Positions 35,300 to 43,550 of a DNA stretch of 64,000 nucleotides are shown in pieces. The notes beneath the pieces were generated by a model, which was given only the letters and a program-made list of their open reading frames with translations, did not search any database and was not told where the DNA came from. The position numbers and the translations under genes are program-made. The stretch lies in contig CAJUGI010000007.1 of the NCBI GenBank assembly GCA_910586065.1, positions 1-64,000 on the forward strand, in the 5' to 3' direction. This DNA is from an uncultured Christensenella sp. GTDB lineage: Bacteria; Bacillota; Clostridia; Christensenellales; Borkfalkiaceae. Positions within the stretch are counted from its first letter, which is position 1, and the number at the start of each line of letters is the position of its first letter.

Positions 35300-36415
35300 T
35301 CAGACTAAACCGATTATGTCGCGGGCGACTTCTGCGGAAGGATTGCCTGTGCACAGAGCGGAAAAGTTGGCGTGTTTTTTGCGGGAATTTTCGTCGTCGT
35401 TCAAATATGCGGAGATTGCCTTTACAATTTGTTTATACGATTTGACCACTATAGCCGCGTCGCGCTTTTTTAAAAACAGTATGTTTTTTACTTCGGGGAA
35501 CAGTTTGTTGTCGTAAACTATAAATTTAACTTTGCAGGTCGACGCTTCGCATATGGAACTGCTTCCGCTTTTGCCGACCATGATTTGGCTGGCTTTCATA
35601 AGCCCGGGCATATTTGTTACAAAACCGAGATTTATAACGTTGTTTATATTGTTGCGTTTGATAAACGCGTCGATTTCTTTTTTGCTCTTTTCGTTATTGC
35701 CGTTTACGATAATCAGATTATAGTCTTTTATTTTGTCGTAAAGATATCTTACTAATTTGCAGTTGTCTCCGAAACCCGCTCCGCCGTTGGAGACGAGAAT
35801 GAATTTATCGCTGTTAGCGCCAAGTTTTTTTACTACCTCGTTTACGGAAACGTCGGAGTAGAATTTTTCGGCGATAGGAACGCCGTATGTTTTGATAATA
35901 TCGGGGTTTGCTCCCTTTTCGGTAAGTATAGACGTGACTTCTTTGCAGGAGGAAAATATTTTACTGCAATGTTTCAGCTGCTGGGAATACCACGAAACTA
36001 CAAAATCGGGCATCTGAAACACGTACTTAATGCGGACGCCTTCTTCGATTAACTCGTCGAGAGCCATTGCCGTTGTGTTCAGCGGCGTGTAAATTATGTC
36101 GGGCGAATATCTTTTGATGTATTTTACAAGTTCCTTTTTCATTTCGGAAACGTCTTTATTGATGAAAAAGTGTTTCCTTTTGGAACGCAGAGCGATTTTA
36201 TAAGCTACGCTCTGTCCGAATGCAACGGTGCGGGGAATGTGCTTTACCAATTTGTAGTAATTTTCGCTTGAAAATTTAGCCATTTTAGGATTTTCGGCAT
36301 AAATATCAACGTAATCGCAGACCACGCCGTCGTGCTTTTTAAGCGCGTCCATTACCGAATAACAAATCGATTCGAGTCCGGCGCCGACTTTTAATCCGAT
36401 ACACAGAACTCTCAT
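35300..36415 (-). CDS. Glycosyltransferase of the MurG/MGDG synthase type (GT28-like)
   Basis: 371 residues. The N-terminal fold starts MRVLCIGLKVGAGLESI, and a C-terminal donor-binding domain holds ILVSNGGAGFGDN, NLGFVTNMPGLMKASQIMVGKSGSSSICEA, the typical glycine/Ser-rich sugar-nucleotide site of MGDG synthase and MurG relatives. It likely adds a hexose to a lipid or to a surface polymer. ATG overlaps the stop of the nucleotidyltransferase gene by four bases (ATGA), so the two work together. Confidence 0.85.
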   Translation of the reverse strand: MRVLCIGLKVGAGLESICYSVMDALKKHDGVVCDYVDIYAENPKMAKFSSENYYKLVKHIPRTVAFGQSVAYKIALRSKRKHFFINKDVSEMKKELVKYIKRYSPDIIYTPLNTTAMALDELIEEGVRIKYVFQMPDFVVSWYSQQLKHCSKIFSSCKEVTSILTEKGANPDIIKTYGVPIAEKFYSDVSVNEVVKKLGANSDKFILVSNGGAGFGDNCKLVRYLYDKIKDYNLIIVNGNNEKSKKEIDAFIKRNNINNVINLGFVTNMPGLMKASQIMVGKSGSSSICEASTCKVKFIVYDNKLFPEVKNILFLKKRDAAIVVKSYKQIVKAISAYLNDDENSRKKHANFSALCTGNPSAEVARDIIGLV

Positions 36416-38067
36416 TCAAGTCCTCTCTTTTTAAGCTGATTGTTCAGACACTTCAGTCCCGTAATATAATACAGAATCTGGGTATTGCTGTTGTCGGAGT
36501 GAAGTGGAATCATACTGATAAACAACAGACCTTCAATCAGTTCGATGTCGTCTACATTAAATCCGTGTGCGGCGATAATTCTGTCAAAGACGTCGGGGGA
36601 AATCATATCGTTGGAATAGAAATGATATTCGAAATCGTTGCAGGACCTTTCGGTCATATTGAACAGGTTTAAGGTTATTAAATCGTATAAGCCGTGATAG
36701 TTGTGCCTGAGTTTGGCTATATCGTAACGGCAATCGCCGTAGATTGTATCGATTTTGAAGTTGCCGCGGGGGTCGAGAAGTTTGAAAGTTCCGGAGGGGG
36801 GGAAGAAGATGATGTTGCTGAAGCAGCTGTCGCCGTGGATTATGGTTGCGAATTTACGGCTGTCTTCAACCAGTTTTTCGAAAGCGGGCATAAGCTTTGG
36901 AAAGATTTTGTATACTCCCGTCAGCGGTTCTCCGTTGGCGTAAATTACGTCCTGTTCCAAAACGTCCTGCCGCGACCACTGTTTTATGCGCTCGAGAGTT
37001 TTATCTATATACATAAAACGCGAGCAGTCTTTTATGTCGAAATCCTTGGGCGCTTTGTGTTTCCAGAGTTCGTTTAAGGTGCGCAATAATTTATCGAATA
37101 TGTACGCCCAGTTATTTTGTCCGATTTTATAATAATTGAAGTATTCGGTTAAAGTGCTGCCGTTTACAAATTCGGTTTTGTAGGATACGACTTCGTTTCC
37201 GTCTACTTTTTTAACGGTGCTGCCGAAATAATTGGGGATGAGATAGCCCAGTCTGCGTCTGGATATTTCTTTAAGCCACATGATTTCGGATTTTAATTTG
37301 AGGTAAGAGCTTTCTTTTGTAAGTACTCCGAATTCATCCAGCTTGAATTTGTTGAAATTTCTACCGGCGATATTTTTAGCCAGAGTCTGGTTATAATCCT
37401 TGAGCGTGCCGGTATCGTACCAGGAATTTATACGCATACCCTTGATTCGTTGACTTTTGCCGTATTCGCTTATCAGAGAACTGAGTTGCAGTTCGTTGCG
37501 GATTACAGGGTATTGTTTGCCGAGACAATTGCGGAGAAGTTCGGGATTGGTAAAATAGTAGAGACCTATGAGAACTTTGTTTGTTTCCGGCGTGTAATCC
37601 GGCTTGTCTATTATGTCGGTAACAACTTCGTCGGCGTTGGTTTTGATGAGACACCAGCGGGAGTGGGAGTTGTCGCTTATCGTTTTATATCCTATCCAGT
37701 CGTAACCGTAATCCAAATCAGTTTCGCACAGGGTGTCGCCCAAAAGCAAAATTGTGGGTTTGGTTATCAGTTCCCTGCATAGCTGAAAAGCGTGCAACGG
37801 CCCCTGGGGGTTGTCCTGAATTACGTAATTAAGCTTGATATATCCGCCGCCGAAGCTTTTTTCTGCAAATTCGCGAACAATCAGGTTGTTTGCCGTGCTT
37901 GTTACAAACGTTACGTCGCAGACTTCTTCATTGGTTGCCAGGTCGGCTATCATATTGAAACACGCCGGTTTCTGGTTGATGGTCATCAGCCCTTTGGGCA
38001 GAGTAAAAGACAACGGAGCCAGACGTGTGGCTTTACCTGCGATTAAAATGACAAGTTGTTTTTCCAT
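36412..38067 (-). CDS. Bifunctional sugar nucleotidyltransferase and choline/aminoglycoside kinase-like protein
   Basis: 551 residues. Residues 1-235 are a nucleotidyltransferase (LIAGKATRLAPLSFTLPKGL, a slightly altered GxGTRL signature, then LLLGDTLCE). Residues 290-551 are a phosphotransferase of the APH/choline kinase fold, with the catalytic loop IHGDSCFSN and the metal motif LLDPRG. Such fusions activate or phosphorylate a sugar or alcohol for capsule, teichoic acid or glycolipid. The pairing with a GT28-like glycosyltransferase supports surface glycopolymer or glycolipid synthesis. GKATR instead of GxGTR is a variation to note. Confidence 0.85.
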   Translation of the reverse strand: MEKQLVILIAGKATRLAPLSFTLPKGLMTINQKPACFNMIADLATNEEVCDVTFVTSTANNLIVREFAEKSFGGGYIKLNYVIQDNPQGPLHAFQLCRELITKPTILLLGDTLCETDLDYGYDWIGYKTISDNSHSRWCLIKTNADEVVTDIIDKPDYTPETNKVLIGLYYFTNPELLRNCLGKQYPVIRNELQLSSLISEYGKSQRIKGMRINSWYDTGTLKDYNQTLAKNIAGRNFNKFKLDEFGVLTKESSYLKLKSEIMWLKEISRRRLGYLIPNYFGSTVKKVDGNEVVSYKTEFVNGSTLTEYFNYYKIGQNNWAYIFDKLLRTLNELWKHKAPKDFDIKDCSRFMYIDKTLERIKQWSRQDVLEQDVIYANGEPLTGVYKIFPKLMPAFEKLVEDSRKFATIIHGDSCFSNIIFFPPSGTFKLLDPRGNFKIDTIYGDCRYDIAKLRHNYHGLYDLITLNLFNMTERSCNDFEYHFYSNDMISPDVFDRIIAAHGFNVDDIELIEGLLFISMIPLHSDNSNTQILYYITGLKCLNNQLKKRGLE

Positions 38068-38087
38068 TAGTTTATTACCTCATAATA

Positions 38088-38116
38088 ATTGTAACAAAAC
38101 GAAAAAAATAAGTCAA
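38088..38116 (-). promoter_or_regulatory. Promoter of the nucleotidyltransferase/glycosyltransferase operon
   Basis: On the minus strand TTGACT (38111-38116), 17 bases, TACAAT (38088-38093). Confidence 0.75.
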
Positions 38117-38120
38117 TCGT

Positions 38121-38149
38121 TTGCCTTTCACATTGACGTCTGATATAAT
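38121..38149 (+). promoter_or_regulatory. Promoter of the HAD phosphatase gene, placed for a leaderless transcript
   Basis: TTGCCT (38121-38126), 17-base spacer, perfect TATAAT (38144-38149), then seven bases and ATG 38157. No ribosome binding site. Its -35 is four bases from the divergent -35. Confidence 0.75.
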
Positions 38150-38156
38150 AAAACCG

Positions 38157-38801
38157 ATGGTAAAAACGCATGAAAAAAAATTAAAAATAATAGTATTTGA
38201 CTTTGACGAGACTTTATACTATCATCCGCGCGCTCTTGAGTTTTATGTTGAGTTTATAAAGAACGCTATATGCAGTTTGTCTTCGCGCAACGGTGACGAG
38301 GCGATGAAGATTATAAGAGAATATGGATTTGACCGAAGAGGCGAGAAGCGCGTATCGTTCGGGAAAACGTGCGGGAAGTTCGGAATAGACGAGAAGGCGT
38401 GGGACGAATATAAGCTTTCGCATTTTTTCGAGGTGGATTACGACGGTGCGGACACGGTTGATAATAAGCTGCTTATTGAACTGGCAAAAAAGTATACTCT
38501 TGTAATACTTTCTAACGAATTATACGAGAACATTATATATAAATCGGAAAGACTGGAGATAGACCTTTCGGTATTTGACAGAATATACGCGCCGAGTGTT
38601 GCGGACGGGGGACATTCCGTGGATAAAAAGGAGTCGTTTAAAAAGATTTGCGAAGATTACGGCGCGGAGCCTGACGAACTCTTTGCGTTGGGTGACCGTT
38701 ATCAGGTGGACGTTGCGCCGCTTGTCGAACTCGGCGGTGCGGGCGTGCAGATATCTTCAGTGGCTGACGCCGAGAACATTATTAAAACGAAATTAATGTG
38801 A
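38157..38801 (+). CDS. HAD superfamily hydrolase
   Basis: 214 residues. HAD motif I is VFDFDETLYYH (nucleophile Asp near 13), motif II LVILSNE, motif III lysine near KKESFKKIC, motif IV ALGDRYQVDV. The helical cap resembles pyrimidine 5'-nucleotidase or pyridoxal-type phosphatases. Substrate is unknown; a role with the divergent sugar-activating operon is possible. ATG 38157 falls on the predicted transcription start. The frame is open upstream to 38121 but that would read through the promoter. Confidence 0.85.
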   Translation: MVKTHEKKLKIIVFDFDETLYYHPRALEFYVEFIKNAICSLSSRNGDEAMKIIREYGFDRRGEKRVSFGKTCGKFGIDEKAWDEYKLSHFFEVDYDGADTVDNKLLIELAKKYTLVILSNELYENIIYKSERLEIDLSVFDRIYAPSVADGGHSVDKKESFKKICEDYGAEPDELFALGDRYQVDVAPLVELGGAGVQISSVADAENIIKTKLM

Positions 38802-38845
38802 TTTGCCGTAAAAAGACCGGCGCATATTGCGCGATTTCGTGTAAA

Positions 38846-38876
38846 AAAGGACGAACCCTGACGGTTCGTCCTTTAA
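38846..38876 (+). terminator. Terminator after the HAD hydrolase
   Basis: 12-bp stem aaaggacgaacc / ggttcgtccttt, loop ctgac. Confidence 0.85.
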
Positions 38877-39068
38877 TAATTTGCGGTGATATAAGTTCTG
38901 ACTTTCGTATCGTGAGAGCTGGTTTTTATTTCGGTGAGGTGAAACCGTATCGGGGATATTCTGCATAAACTCCGCGTAGTTTCTATTTGCGGAAATAAAT
39001 TTTTTAAGTATAGCATAATTGAAATTTATCTATAAAAGTTTTATTAACCTTTAATCTAAAACGATTTT

Positions 39069-39506
39069 TTAATCAAAAATATTATCAATAATTTCGCCGA
39101 TTATGTTTTTTTCGTAATCTACTTTCCTTTTTATAAAACCGCTAATTTTGTATGGAGTAAAAAACACAACCGTTAATCCGCTTTTTACAAAAATATAGGT
39201 CTTTAACGCATTTGTCGATTTACCGTTGCTAAGTCCTATTTGCGTGCTATAAGAAAACCAAGCATATTCAAAATCAATATTCTTTAATATGTTTATAGCT
39301 GCCGATAATGCCGCGTCAACGTCAGTTTGTCCGTTTTTAGGTTGCAAACTCATAATTTTATTTGAATTCGGTATATTTCCTTGCGTTACAAGCATAGGCA
39401 ACACACACTTATCTTTCGACAAATTAGAAGCAGACATTGATAAATGATTATTTAATAATTCTAATATTTTATCGGTAATTTCATTTGGTATATCCTGAAA
39501 ATTCAT
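39069..39506 (-). CDS. AT-rich hypothetical protein in a cassette-like unit
   Basis: 145 residues, start after CGGAGGA. It has no signal peptide or known motif; it contains VDAALSAAINILKNIDFEYAW and TYIFVKSGLTVVFFTPYKI, a mixed alpha/beta pattern like small immunity or SMI1-type proteins, though no specific family is recognised. It is far richer in A+T than the flanking glycan genes. Its promoter and leader are homologous to those of 11257 and 58169. Confidence 0.6.
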   Translation of the reverse strand: MNFQDIPNEITDKILELLNNHLSMSASNLSKDKCVLPMLVTQGNIPNSNKIMSLQPKNGQTDVDAALSAAINILKNIDFEYAWFSYSTQIGLSNGKSTNALKTYIFVKSGLTVVFFTPYKISGFIKRKVDYEKNIIGEIIDNIFD

Positions 39507-39520
39507 AATTTTAATTGTCC

Positions 39521-39580
39521 TCCGCTAAATTACTGTCAGCTTAGAGAAATTATATCATAATATAATAGGATAAGCAACTT
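39521..39580 (-). repeat. Promoter-leader repeat, copy C
   Basis: On the minus strand TTGCTT (39572-39577), 17 bases, TATAAT (39549-39554), then a leader ending in cagtaatttagcggagga. It shares the promoter boxes, spacing and leader end with copies at 11780 and 58757. Confidence 0.7.
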
Positions 39581-39589
39581 TATAATATT

Positions 39590-40196
39590 AAATGACAGAC
39601 GGGCGTGAGCTTGTTTTGACGCGGTGAAGTCTGCCGAGCCGGTGTGGACGGACGGCGCCCGCTACGCAATAATCAAGGTGACGTAAGACGCATTGTTCCG
39701 TCTGCGCAAGCAGGCGGCTTTATGACGGTTCGCGTTGCCGTTGCGGTTAACGGGCGGGTTAGTGGTAGTCTGTTTCGAAAAGTTTTCAAATATATCTTCT
39801 ATCAATTCCGACGGTGTTTTCAAACGCCGCATTCATGGTGCGCGAATACATTGCCGCACGCCCCGACGAATGGAATGAGATAATATCAGCTGCCGAGTTC
39901 CAAAAATATTTTACGGTAAAAGGTACCGCGCTTAAAAACGTCCCCGCAGGGTTTGACAAAGAGCATCCGCAAGCTCGATATTTAAAATACAAATCTTGGT
40001 ATCTGGAATACTACATGGCGGACGGGGATGTCTGCGGGGGAGAAGGTTTTTTGCGCAAATCGCTTGAAGTGTTTAAGGCAATGAAGCCGTTTAACGATTA
40101 TCTTAATTGCGCGTTGAAGGATTTTACAATGCCGACGAGATAGAAAAACGCGCGCTTAAATTTGTGTCGATACTTGAAATCGCGTCTAATATATGA
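39590..40196 (+). pseudogene. Decayed DUF2461-type gene and unidentified coding debris
   Basis: From about 39830 to 40140 one frame encodes the C-terminal half of a DUF2461 (TIGR02453) protein: DEWNEIISAAEFQKYFTV, VPAGFDKEHPQARYLKYKSW. The N-terminal half is absent. Near 40120 the frame changes and a coding-like tail (VEGFYNADEIEKRALKF) runs to a stop at about 40196. Upstream, 39590-39700 holds another scrap in two frames (MTDGRELVLTR, then AVKSAEPVWTDGARYAIIKV) of unknown origin. The stretch is a decay zone. Confidence 0.65.
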
Positions 40197-40202
40197 TACA
40201 AT
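40174..40202 (+). promoter_or_regulatory. Promoter of the LRR protein gene
   Basis: TTGAAA (40174-40179), 17-base spacer, TACAAT (40197-40202). It overlaps the end of the decayed DUF2461 gene. Confidence 0.7.
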
Positions 40203-40234
40203 ACAAAAGTAAGAATTTAATAGGAGAGTAAAAT

Positions 40235-42925
40235 ATGCACAGATATGATAATTGCGGCTTGATACAGGACGGCAAGGTAATTACTTTCAGGGCGCCCAAC
40301 GGCTTTGACGGAAATATAACCATTCCCGACGACGTTACCGAAATAGGCAACCGCGCCTATGAAGTGGCGTTTTGCAACATAAAAAGGGTTGATATTTCGC
40401 CTACCGTAAAAAAAATCGGTGAAAGGGCGTTTGCCTGTTGCGAAAAATTAGAGGAAATAGATATTCCCGCGGGTGTAGAAGTTATAGGCAAGGAGGCATT
40501 CTCGGATTGCCACAGCCTTAAAAAAATTCATATTTCCGAAACGGTAACGTCGATAGGCAAGGGCGCGTTCGACGACTGCGGCGATATAGAAGAAATTACC
40601 GTAGCGGAAAACAATCCCGTATACCGCAGCAGGGGTAACTGCCTTATAGATATTAAGAAAAAAACCTTGATACGCGGCTGTAAAAACAGCGTTATTCCCG
40701 AAGACGGCAGCGTTACGGTTATAGCGGATTGTGCCTTTTCCAACAACACCGCGCACCCGAGAAACAGAGTTCACAGCAAGGGCAGCTCTGAAATAGTTAT
40801 TCCCGACGGAATAACTAAAATAGGCAAACGCGCATTCGACTTCAATTTCGGGCTTGAAACCGTTATTATGGCCGACAGCGTTAAAACCATTGGAAAAGAC
40901 GCGTTTGCTAATTGCTACAATCTAAAAAGCGTACAATTCGGAAACGGCGTCGAAACGATAGGGGATAACGCTTTCGGTTATTCGCGCTCTTTAAAGGTCG
41001 GGCTGAAGCTTCCCGACAGCGTTAAAAAAATAGGCGCATATGCATTTTTCGACAGCGGCGTGCAGAGCGTTATCTTTGGTAAAAACGTTAAATCGATAGG
41101 AAAAAACGCTTTCAGCGACTGTAAAAATTTAACCGAACTGACTTTTTCAGACGGCGGCACCGAGGAAATTTGCGACTGGGCGTTCCACTACTGTAAGGCG
41201 CTTGAAACAATAAACTTTTCAAACAGCCTTAAAATAATAGGCAGAAGCGCTTTTTACCGTTGCGACAAACTCGAAAATTTAACTTTTAAAAACGGTTTGG
41301 AATCGATAGGCGAGTCCGCTTTTGAGTGTTGCAGTCTGCTGAGAAGCATAGACGTGCCCGACAGCGTTAATTACATAGGCGCCGAGGCGTTTGCGTATTG
41401 CGAAAAGCTTATATCGGTTAAAATACCCGCAAGCGTGGATTTTATGGGCAGCAACGTGTTTAAGGAATGTCCTGCAAAGGTTACCGCGCCCAAAAAAGTC
41501 GGCGCCGTAGGCTTTGAAATTGCGAGCAACGAGCTTATCAAATACAAGGGCACTTCCGTTCACGCTGTAATTCCCGACGGGGTTACTAAAATTGCCGCCA
41601 AGGCGTTTTTAAGAAAGAAGAATCTTGAAAGCATTACCATTCCCGCAAGCGTCACTTCGATTGCAAACAAGGCAATCGAAGGCTGTGCAAATCTTAAAAC
41701 CGTTATCGTAGACGGTGCAAACGCGGTGTACAAAAGCATCGGCAACTGTCTTATAGACGTCAAGAAAAAGTCGGTTCTTTACGGTTTTACGGACAGTGTG
41801 ATACCTGACGACGGAAGTGTAAACGCCATTGCGGCGAATGCGTTTGCAGGGGTGGAATTGACCGAAGCGAGTATTCCCGAGGGGATTAAAACGATAGGCG
41901 CGAACGCCTTTAAAGGCTGTACGAATTTAAAGAGCCTTACCCTGCCTAATACTGTAAAATCTATCGGACCGAGCGCGTTTAAATACTGCAAGGGGCTTGA
42001 AAGCGTTACCGTACCCAAAAACGTCACGTCGCTGGGAACAGAGGCGTTTGCCGGGTGTACGGCGCTCAGGGAAATAAACTTTAACCCCGAGTGCGACACA
42101 TTGTCCGTCAACAGCGCGTTCGACGGCGCCGGCAAAAATTCGGAAGGCGTTATAATCAGGATAGGAGCAGCCGTAAAGTGTATTCCCCACTCTTTTTTGA
42201 TGCCTCAGGATAAAGAAGAAACGCCGAACGTCGTACTTGTCGATTTTTCCGGAAACAACGCTTGCGAATATATAGGCAGCAGCGCATTCTGGGGGTGCCA
42301 TGCGTTAAAGCGCGTAAATCTGCCGGAATGTTTAAAAGAAATAAAAAGGGACGCATTCCACGAATGTAATATGCTGGAGCATATAAATTTTCCCGAAGCT
42401 TTGACGGCAATAGGCGCCTATGCGTTTGAAAAATGCACAAGCCTGAAAGAGATTTATATCCCTGCGGGCGTTACGAAACTCGTTTCGGTTTTCAAAGGCT
42501 GCGGCGGGGTGGAAAGCATAAAGGTAGCTGAGGGCAATCCCGTATTCCACTGCGTAGACAACTGCCTCATCGAAACTCAAACAAAAATACTGCTGCGCGG
42601 GTGTAGCAACAGCGTTATTCCTGCGGACGGCCGCGTAACTCGCCTTGATAATTATTCCTTTGACAAGTGCGGTAAGCTTGAAAGCATAGTTATTCCCGAC
42701 GGCGTGGTCGAAATTTACAATAACGCGTTCAAAAAATGCGAAAATTTGAAAAGCGTGACTATTGCAAAAACGGTTACTTACGTTTGTAACCCGTATTTTG
42801 AAGATTGCAACGAGCTGATTAAGATAACCGCTGCGAAGGAGCTTTTGGAAAAATACGATTATTTCGGGTTTAAGGATAAGGAATTCGGACTCAAAAACAG
42901 ACGCGTAGAATTTGCGTTTATATAA
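40235..42925 (+). CDS. Large BspA-like leucine-rich repeat protein (LRR_5) without a signal peptide
   Basis: 896 residues made almost wholly of about 23-residue BspA-type repeats (SIGKGAFDDCGDIEEITV, KIGKRAFDFNFGLETVIM and so on). Three blocks contain a variant unit with NPVYRS-x-GNCLID-KKKTLIRGC, near residues 125, 490 and 770. BspA proteins are normally exported adhesins, but this one has no signal peptide, membrane helix or cell-wall anchor. It starts directly with a repeat-like domain after TAGGAGAG, so it may be cytoplasmic or use another export route. Confidence 0.9.
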   Translation: MHRYDNCGLIQDGKVITFRAPNGFDGNITIPDDVTEIGNRAYEVAFCNIKRVDISPTVKKIGERAFACCEKLEEIDIPAGVEVIGKEAFSDCHSLKKIHISETVTSIGKGAFDDCGDIEEITVAENNPVYRSRGNCLIDIKKKTLIRGCKNSVIPEDGSVTVIADCAFSNNTAHPRNRVHSKGSSEIVIPDGITKIGKRAFDFNFGLETVIMADSVKTIGKDAFANCYNLKSVQFGNGVETIGDNAFGYSRSLKVGLKLPDSVKKIGAYAFFDSGVQSVIFGKNVKSIGKNAFSDCKNLTELTFSDGGTEEICDWAFHYCKALETINFSNSLKIIGRSAFYRCDKLENLTFKNGLESIGESAFECCSLLRSIDVPDSVNYIGAEAFAYCEKLISVKIPASVDFMGSNVFKECPAKVTAPKKVGAVGFEIASNELIKYKGTSVHAVIPDGVTKIAAKAFLRKKNLESITIPASVTSIANKAIEGCANLKTVIVDGANAVYKSIGNCLIDVKKKSVLYGFTDSVIPDDGSVNAIAANAFAGVELTEASIPEGIKTIGANAFKGCTNLKSLTLPNTVKSIGPSAFKYCKGLESVTVPKNVTSLGTEAFAGCTALREINFNPECDTLSVNSAFDGAGKNSEGVIIRIGAAVKCIPHSFLMPQDKEETPNVVLVDFSGNNACEYIGSSAFWGCHALKRVNLPECLKEIKRDAFHECNMLEHINFPEALTAIGAYAFEKCTSLKEIYIPAGVTKLVSVFKGCGGVESIKVAEGNPVFHCVDNCLIETQTKILLRGCSNSVIPADGRVTRLDNYSFDKCGKLESIVIPDGVVEIYNNAFKKCENLKSVTIAKTVTYVCNPYFEDCNELIKITAAKELLEKYDYFGFKDKEFGLKNRRVEFAFI

Positions 42926-42931
42926 TTAATA

Positions 42932-42965
42932 AACGGGCGGGAAGCATAAGCTTCCCGCCCGCTTG
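42932..42965 (+). terminator. Terminator after the LRR gene
   Basis: Perfect stem cgggcgggaagc / gcttcccgcccg, loop ataa. Confidence 0.85.
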
Positions 42966-43071
42966 CAAGGTTGGCGGGTTGTCGTTTCTGTTCTTCGAAA
43001 ACCATAAGCAGTGTATAAGCCACGTAACACATCATTGTGTAGGCGACTTTATCAATTGCATTGCGTAAAAC

Positions 43072-43149
43072 AGCTCAGATATTTTCCTTGACTGCGCAAA
43101 AGCCGAAAACAGGCAAGCGCTCATTGATACATTTGTAAACAAGTCTTAA
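43072..43149 (+). pseudogene. Possible serine recombinase C-terminal scrap beside tRNA genes
   Basis: One frame of 25 codons reads SSDIFLDCAKAENRQALIDT then FVNKS and stops. The segment ENRQALIDTFVN resembles the stretch before the C-terminal beta strand of large serine recombinases. It is short and lacks start, ribosome binding site and catalytic Ser, so it can only be a remnant. The rest of 42966-43160 shows no gene. Confidence 0.3.
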
Positions 43150-43160
43150 ACTACGGCAAT

Positions 43161-43199
43161 AAAAAAGGAAAAGTCTGTTACATCGCAACAGACTTTTCT
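43161..43199 (-). terminator. Terminator of the tRNA-Val/tRNA-Ala transcript
   Basis: On the minus strand the stem gaaaagtctgtt / aacagacttttc is followed by six T. Confidence 0.85.
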
Positions 43200-43217
43200 A
43201 CGGGTTCGTCGAACGAG

Positions 43218-43293
43218 TGGTGGAGATATGGGGATTCGAACCCCAGACCTATACGTTGCGAACGTATCGCGCTACCAACTGTGCTATATCCCC
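43218..43293 (-). tRNA. tRNA-Ala (anticodon CGC)
   Basis: Acceptor ggggata pairs with tatctcc, including the G3-U70 pair that identifies tRNA-Ala. Anticodon loop ttcgcaa gives CGC. CCA is encoded. Confidence 0.95.
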
Positions 43294-43324
43294 GAAACGC
43301 GGCGAACGTAAAGTCCGCTTTTTA

Positions 43325-43401
43325 TGGTGGGAACAAATGGGCTCGAACCATCGACCTCTTGCATGTCAAGCAAGCGCTCTGACCAACTGAGCTATGCCCC
43401 C
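43325..43401 (-). tRNA. tRNA-Val (anticodon GAC)
   Basis: Acceptor gggggca pairs with tgttccc. The anticodon loop ttgacat gives GAC. CCA is encoded. It is the first gene of a two-tRNA unit. Confidence 0.95.
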
Positions 43402-43418
43402 TTGAAAACTCTTAGTTT

Positions 43419-43447
43419 ATTATAACAGCCGCAATTTGTTTTTGCAA
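43419..43447 (-). promoter_or_regulatory. Promoter of the tRNA pair
   Basis: On the minus strand TTGCAA (43442-43447), 17 bases, TATAAT (43419-43424). Confidence 0.85.
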
Positions 43448-43493
43448 GCGTTTTTACGCTTTAAATGCAAGTGCAGTTTGTAGTAAAATTTTA

Positions 43494-43522
43494 TTGAAAT
43501 TTTTTATGTCGGGTGATATAAT
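43494..43522 (+). promoter_or_regulatory. Promoter of the cysteine desulfidase gene
   Basis: TTGAAA (43494-43499), 17-base spacer, TATAAT (43517-43522). Confidence 0.8.
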
Positions 43523-43550
43523 CAGAATATAATATTAAAAAGGATTTACT

